This document shows, piece after piece, positions 61,692 through 64,000 of a DNA stretch of 64,000 nt. A program made the translations under genes and the position numbers. The notes below the pieces were generated by a model. That model saw nothing but the letters and a program-made list of their open reading frames with translations. It ran no database searches and was not told the origin of the DNA. Within the stretch, counting starts at the first letter, position 1, and each line of letters begins with the position of its first letter. Source of the DNA: Roseivirga spongicola (GTDB taxonomy: Bacteria > Bacteroidota > Bacteroidia > Cytophagales > Cyclobacteriaceae). The stretch is taken from assembly GCF_001592965.1 (NCBI RefSeq), contig NZ_LRPC01000012.1:558001-622000 (forward strand), in the 5' to 3' direction.

Positions 61692-63071
61692 TTAAGTGAG
61701 CAGCTTCTTAACTATGCTGAAGTGCTTGAAAGGAGCATACCTGAAGGGCAGATCTATCCAAGTTGGCGATTTTACAATCGAACGTTGATGTGAGAAAACC
61801 TCAAAGCTATACTTGCCATGATAATGCCCCATTCCGCTATTGCCAACTCCTCCAAACGGTAGTTTGTGGTTAGAAATATGCATAATAGTATCATTGATAC
61901 ATGCCCCACCAGAGGTGTTAGCATTTAGCATTTGCTTGGCTTTTGAACTCGCCCCGAAAAAGTAATAGGCCAATGGTTTTTCTTTAGCATTGACTAAATC
62001 AATCGCCTCCTGAATATCTGTGAATGATAAAATGGGCAAAATAGGTCCGAATATTTCATCCTCCATTATCGGTGCTGAAATATCAATATTGTCCAACAAT
62101 GTTGGGCTAATGAACTTGTCTTCTCTGTCCGTTTTTCCGCCATAAACAACTCTGCCTTGGTTGAGATACCCTGAAACTCTATCGAAAGCCTCTTGAGTAA
62201 CCATTCGTGGCAGCCAGTCACTTTCTTGTGGGGTTTTTCCAAATGTTTCTTCCCAATAATGAATTATTCTGTTTTGCAATTCTTCTTTTACATCGGTATG
62301 AACTAGTAAATAGTCTGGGGCTATGCAGGTTTGCCCGAGGTTAATGGTTTTTCCCCAAGCAATGCGTTTTGCCGCAATGTCTATATTGGCATCTTTGTCT
62401 ACAATACAAGGGCTTTTTCCTCCAAGCTCTAGCACAACAGGAGTAAGATGTTCTGAAGCAGCTTTCATGACTATTTTGCCAAGCCTCGGACTGCCAGTGA
62501 AGAAGATTTTATCGAACTTATGAGAGAGTAACTCTTGGTTGGCTTCTTTCCCGCCATGAACCATAGTTACATGCTCCGTATCGAATGCCTCCTCAATTAT
62601 TTTCTCCATCACCGCATTGGTATGAATACAGAATTCGGAAGGTTTAAGCATAACGCAGTTGCCAGCTGATATTGCACCAACCAAAGGATTCATCAAAAGC
62701 TGAAAAGGATAGTTCCAGGGGGCAATAATCATGACCACACCCAGAGGCTCATGTTTTAAATGACTAGAGGATGGGAGTAAGTATAAAGGTGTCGAAACTC
62801 TTTTGGTTTTCGACCACTTTCTTAGGTACTTAATGTGGTGATCAATCTCCTTAATGACGAGGCCAATTTCAGTAAGCAGTGTTTCTTCTTCAGACTTTCT
62901 TAGGTCTTTGTAGAGGGCTTCATAGATACTAGACTCATTCGAAAGAATGGCTTTTTTGAATCGTTTTAAGTTCGATATTCTAGAGTCAACCGACTTGGCT
63001 GATCCTGTTTTATAATGTTTCTGAAGCTTTGAAACCTTACGGTCGATTAGCTCTTTTGAAGTTGCTTCCAT
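61692..63071 (-). CDS. Aldehyde dehydrogenase
   Basis: A 459-residue NAD(P)-dependent enzyme from ATG 63071. APWNYPFQLLMNPLVGAISA and MLKPSEFC bind the nucleotide, VVLELGGKSPCIV holds the general-base Glu (about 210), and GQTCIAPDYLLV the catalytic Cys (about 243). PLAYYFFGAS and NDTIMHISNHKLPFGGVGNS are the class 3-like closing motifs. It is of the YwdH/CoxA-like class that oxidises fatty or aromatic aldehydes. The frame extends 33 codons upstream to 63170, but that extension has no family match and would nearly meet the divergent gene at 63179. Confidence 0.93.
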   Translation of the reverse strand: MEATSKELIDRKVSKLQKHYKTGSAKSVDSRISNLKRFKKAILSNESSIYEALYKDLRKSEEETLLTEIGLVIKEIDHHIKYLRKWSKTKRVSTPLYLLPSSSHLKHEPLGVVMIIAPWNYPFQLLMNPLVGAISAGNCVMLKPSEFCIHTNAVMEKIIEEAFDTEHVTMVHGGKEANQELLSHKFDKIFFTGSPRLGKIVMKAASEHLTPVVLELGGKSPCIVDKDANIDIAAKRIAWGKTINLGQTCIAPDYLLVHTDVKEELQNRIIHYWEETFGKTPQESDWLPRMVTQEAFDRVSGYLNQGRVVYGGKTDREDKFISPTLLDNIDISAPIMEDEIFGPILPILSFTDIQEAIDLVNAKEKPLAYYFFGASSKAKQMLNANTSGGACINDTIMHISNHKLPFGGVGNSGMGHYHGKYSFEVFSHQRSIVKSPTWIDLPFRYAPFKHFSIVKKLLT

Positions 63072-63178
63072 ACGAACAGTTTTCACCACTTGGCTTAAGT
63101 TAATAATATTTGTGAGAGCTGTCTTTCCTGATACTCCCTGAATTATTACTACCTTCTGATTTAATTTCAATTCGTTAC

Positions 63179-63619
63179 ATGCAAAGGAACAGACTTTTCG
63201 TATCTGGAGTTTTTATTGTTTTGGCTCTCTTTGTTATTATTCACTTTCTACTCAATACTGAAATTAAGGTAGAGTTCGAAACTTATTTTAAGCCGGAATA
63301 CTATCTGAAATTTTCTGCCATTCTAATTGCATTTACATTACTTAATGCCGGTATTTTGCTTCTGAAAGGTTTACCTAAGGCTAATTTAATGTTGGCAATC
63401 TTCGGCTACATGCTGGTTTTAGAAATTCTCTTCGACCTCATAGGAATCACCTTGCCGAATATCTCAACCATAGCTACGGTGGTTTTGCTCACTGCTGCAA
63501 TCCCTGCCTTGTGGATTGCCCATTCTAATTTATTCGACACACAGAAGTTGTCTTATAAGGGCTTGGTTATAAGTCTATTAATTGGAGCTGTTGAAAGCCT
63601 AATTCCTATTTGGCTTTAA
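63179..63619 (+). CDS. Membrane protein of unknown function
   Basis: A 146-residue protein with four helices (about 7-25, 43-64, 68-90 and 98-116) and a final hydrophobic segment near 130-145. No family motif recognised. It is divergent from the aldehyde dehydrogenase and upstream of the PadR gene; the promoter before padR suggests separate units. Confidence 0.65.
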   Translation: MQRNRLFVSGVFIVLALFVIIHFLLNTEIKVEFETYFKPEYYLKFSAILIAFTLLNAGILLLKGLPKANLMLAIFGYMLVLEILFDLIGITLPNISTIATVVLLTAAIPALWIAHSNLFDTQKLSYKGLVISLLIGAVESLIPIWL

Positions 63620-63671
63620 TCTTTTGCCCGTCTTTTTTGACCTATCTTCAAAGACTCTATTAAAATATTTA

Positions 63672-63703
63672 TTTGTTCTACAAGAATAGAGATAATATAT
63701 TTG
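63672..63703 (+). promoter_or_regulatory. Promoter and possible operator of the PadR gene
   Basis: TTG at 63673-63675 and TATATTTG at 63696-63703, 20 bp apart, form a full promoter. TTTGTTCTA occurs twice (63672-63680 and 63700-63708), so both promoter elements sit in the same 9-bp direct repeat, a fitting place for autorepression. TTCTACAAGAA (63676-63686) adds a small inverted repeat. Confidence 0.6.
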
Positions 63704-63726
63704 TTCTATGTTTGTAGATATTAATT

Positions 63727-64000
63727 ATGAAAGGAAAAGGTAATTATATCGGTGAGTTAGAAGAGCTGGTGCTTCTGCTGGTGGGTATTTTGAATGATGA
63801 TGCCTATGCTGTTTCTGTTCTTCAAGAAATGAAAGATCAAACTGGAAGGGAGCTGAATATTAGTGCCATACATGCCGTGCTTAATCGCTTGGAAGAAAAA
63901 GGATGGCTGTCTTCTAATATGGGAGGAGCAACAGAAGAAAGAGGAGGAAGAAGGAAACGATTTTACCAACTCACGGCATCAGGTAAGCAAATGCTCGATG
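63727..64000 (+). CDS. PadR-family transcriptional regulator (partial, runs off the right edge)
   Basis: The first 91 residues of a winged-helix protein. GELEELVLLLVGILNDDAYA is the PadR start, ISAIHAVLNRLEEKGWL is the recognition region, and GGRRKRFYQLTASGKQML is the wing with the typical YxLTxxG motif. PadR proteins repress nearby genes, often for membrane or efflux proteins, and often themselves. The rest lies outside the window. The target may be the gene downstream, as is common. Confidence 0.93.
   Translation, partial: MKGKGNYIGELEELVLLLVGILNDDAYAVSVLQEMKDQTGRELNISAIHAVLNRLEEKGWLSSNMGGATEERGGRRKRFYQLTASGKQMLD

Noticed and set aside
1-64000. CRISPR arrays, rRNA genes, insertion sequences with transposases, toxin-antitoxin pairs
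   Set aside because: I looked for regularly spaced identical repeats, conserved rRNA strings, DDE or Y1 transposase proteins and typical toxin pairs and found none in the window.

Overview
The window is chromosomal DNA of a member of the Bacteroidota, most likely a marine Cytophagales bacterium of the Roseivirga/Fulvivirga kind (genus inferred, not proven). Support: the repeated Bacteroidota -7 promoter element TAnnTTTG ahead of many genes, an alternative complex III operon fused to a cytochrome oxidase operon, DUF2851, NtrY-like and MlaEF genes of Bacteroidota type, moderate-to-low GC, and few Shine-Dalgarno sequences. Almost all of it looks vertically inherited; accessory DNA is confined to short stretches.

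Layout. 1-2000: end of an unknown gene, a secreted protein, a PhnA/YjdM zinc-ribbon protein and two heptamer-repeat arrays. 1997-4110: rpsA (ribosomal protein S1) with its promoter, a leader that can be drawn as a pseudoknot over the start region, and a terminator. 4150-4550: tRNA-Cys, whose 3' end and terminator are repeated in two tandem 157-bp units, then about 640 bp without a gene. 5184-22072: one long respiratory locus, actABCDEF (quinol:cytochrome c oxidoreductase), coxB, coxA, ctaA, ctaB, two subunit III genes, subunit IV, a Sco-like protein without the copper motif, DUF420, a small cysteine-containing membrane protein and DUF983. Together they carry electrons from menaquinol through haem c to oxygen and supply haem A and assembly factors.

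22073-23473: a small minus-strand island lying between the end of the DUF983 gene and a 69-bp second copy of that gene end. It holds a CPBP-family membrane protein, a two-helix 54-residue protein, and two short ORFs or remnants resembling leader-bearing, bacteriocin-like peptides; a further 47-residue membrane peptide lies just beyond. This is the most novel-looking part of the window. 23631-30856: a very large multi-pass NtrY-type histidine kinase followed after 2 bp by a 1149-residue predicted outer-membrane protein.

30891-41934: mostly minus-strand housekeeping genes: MlaF and MlaE lipid transport, polyphosphate glucokinase, a VOC protein, a tRNA methyltransferase, RNase HI, MarC, DUF3592, AroQ, then plus-strand xerD, a 168-residue membrane protein flanked by palindromic repeats, CorA, MscS and a double UspA. 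42066-51144: plus-strand pyrD, ftsK, lolA, pyrF, DUF2851, a NeuD-like acetyltransferase, trhO and a nucleoside phosphorylase. 51131-64000: a TPR protein, a 37-residue peptide, an M28 peptidase, an NmrA-like protein, a TolB/TPR/AraC regulator facing a FIST sensor protein, an S9 peptidase, a stand-alone TonB-plug protein, a metallo-beta-lactamase-fold hydrolase, an aldehyde dehydrogenase, a membrane protein and the start of a PadR regulator.
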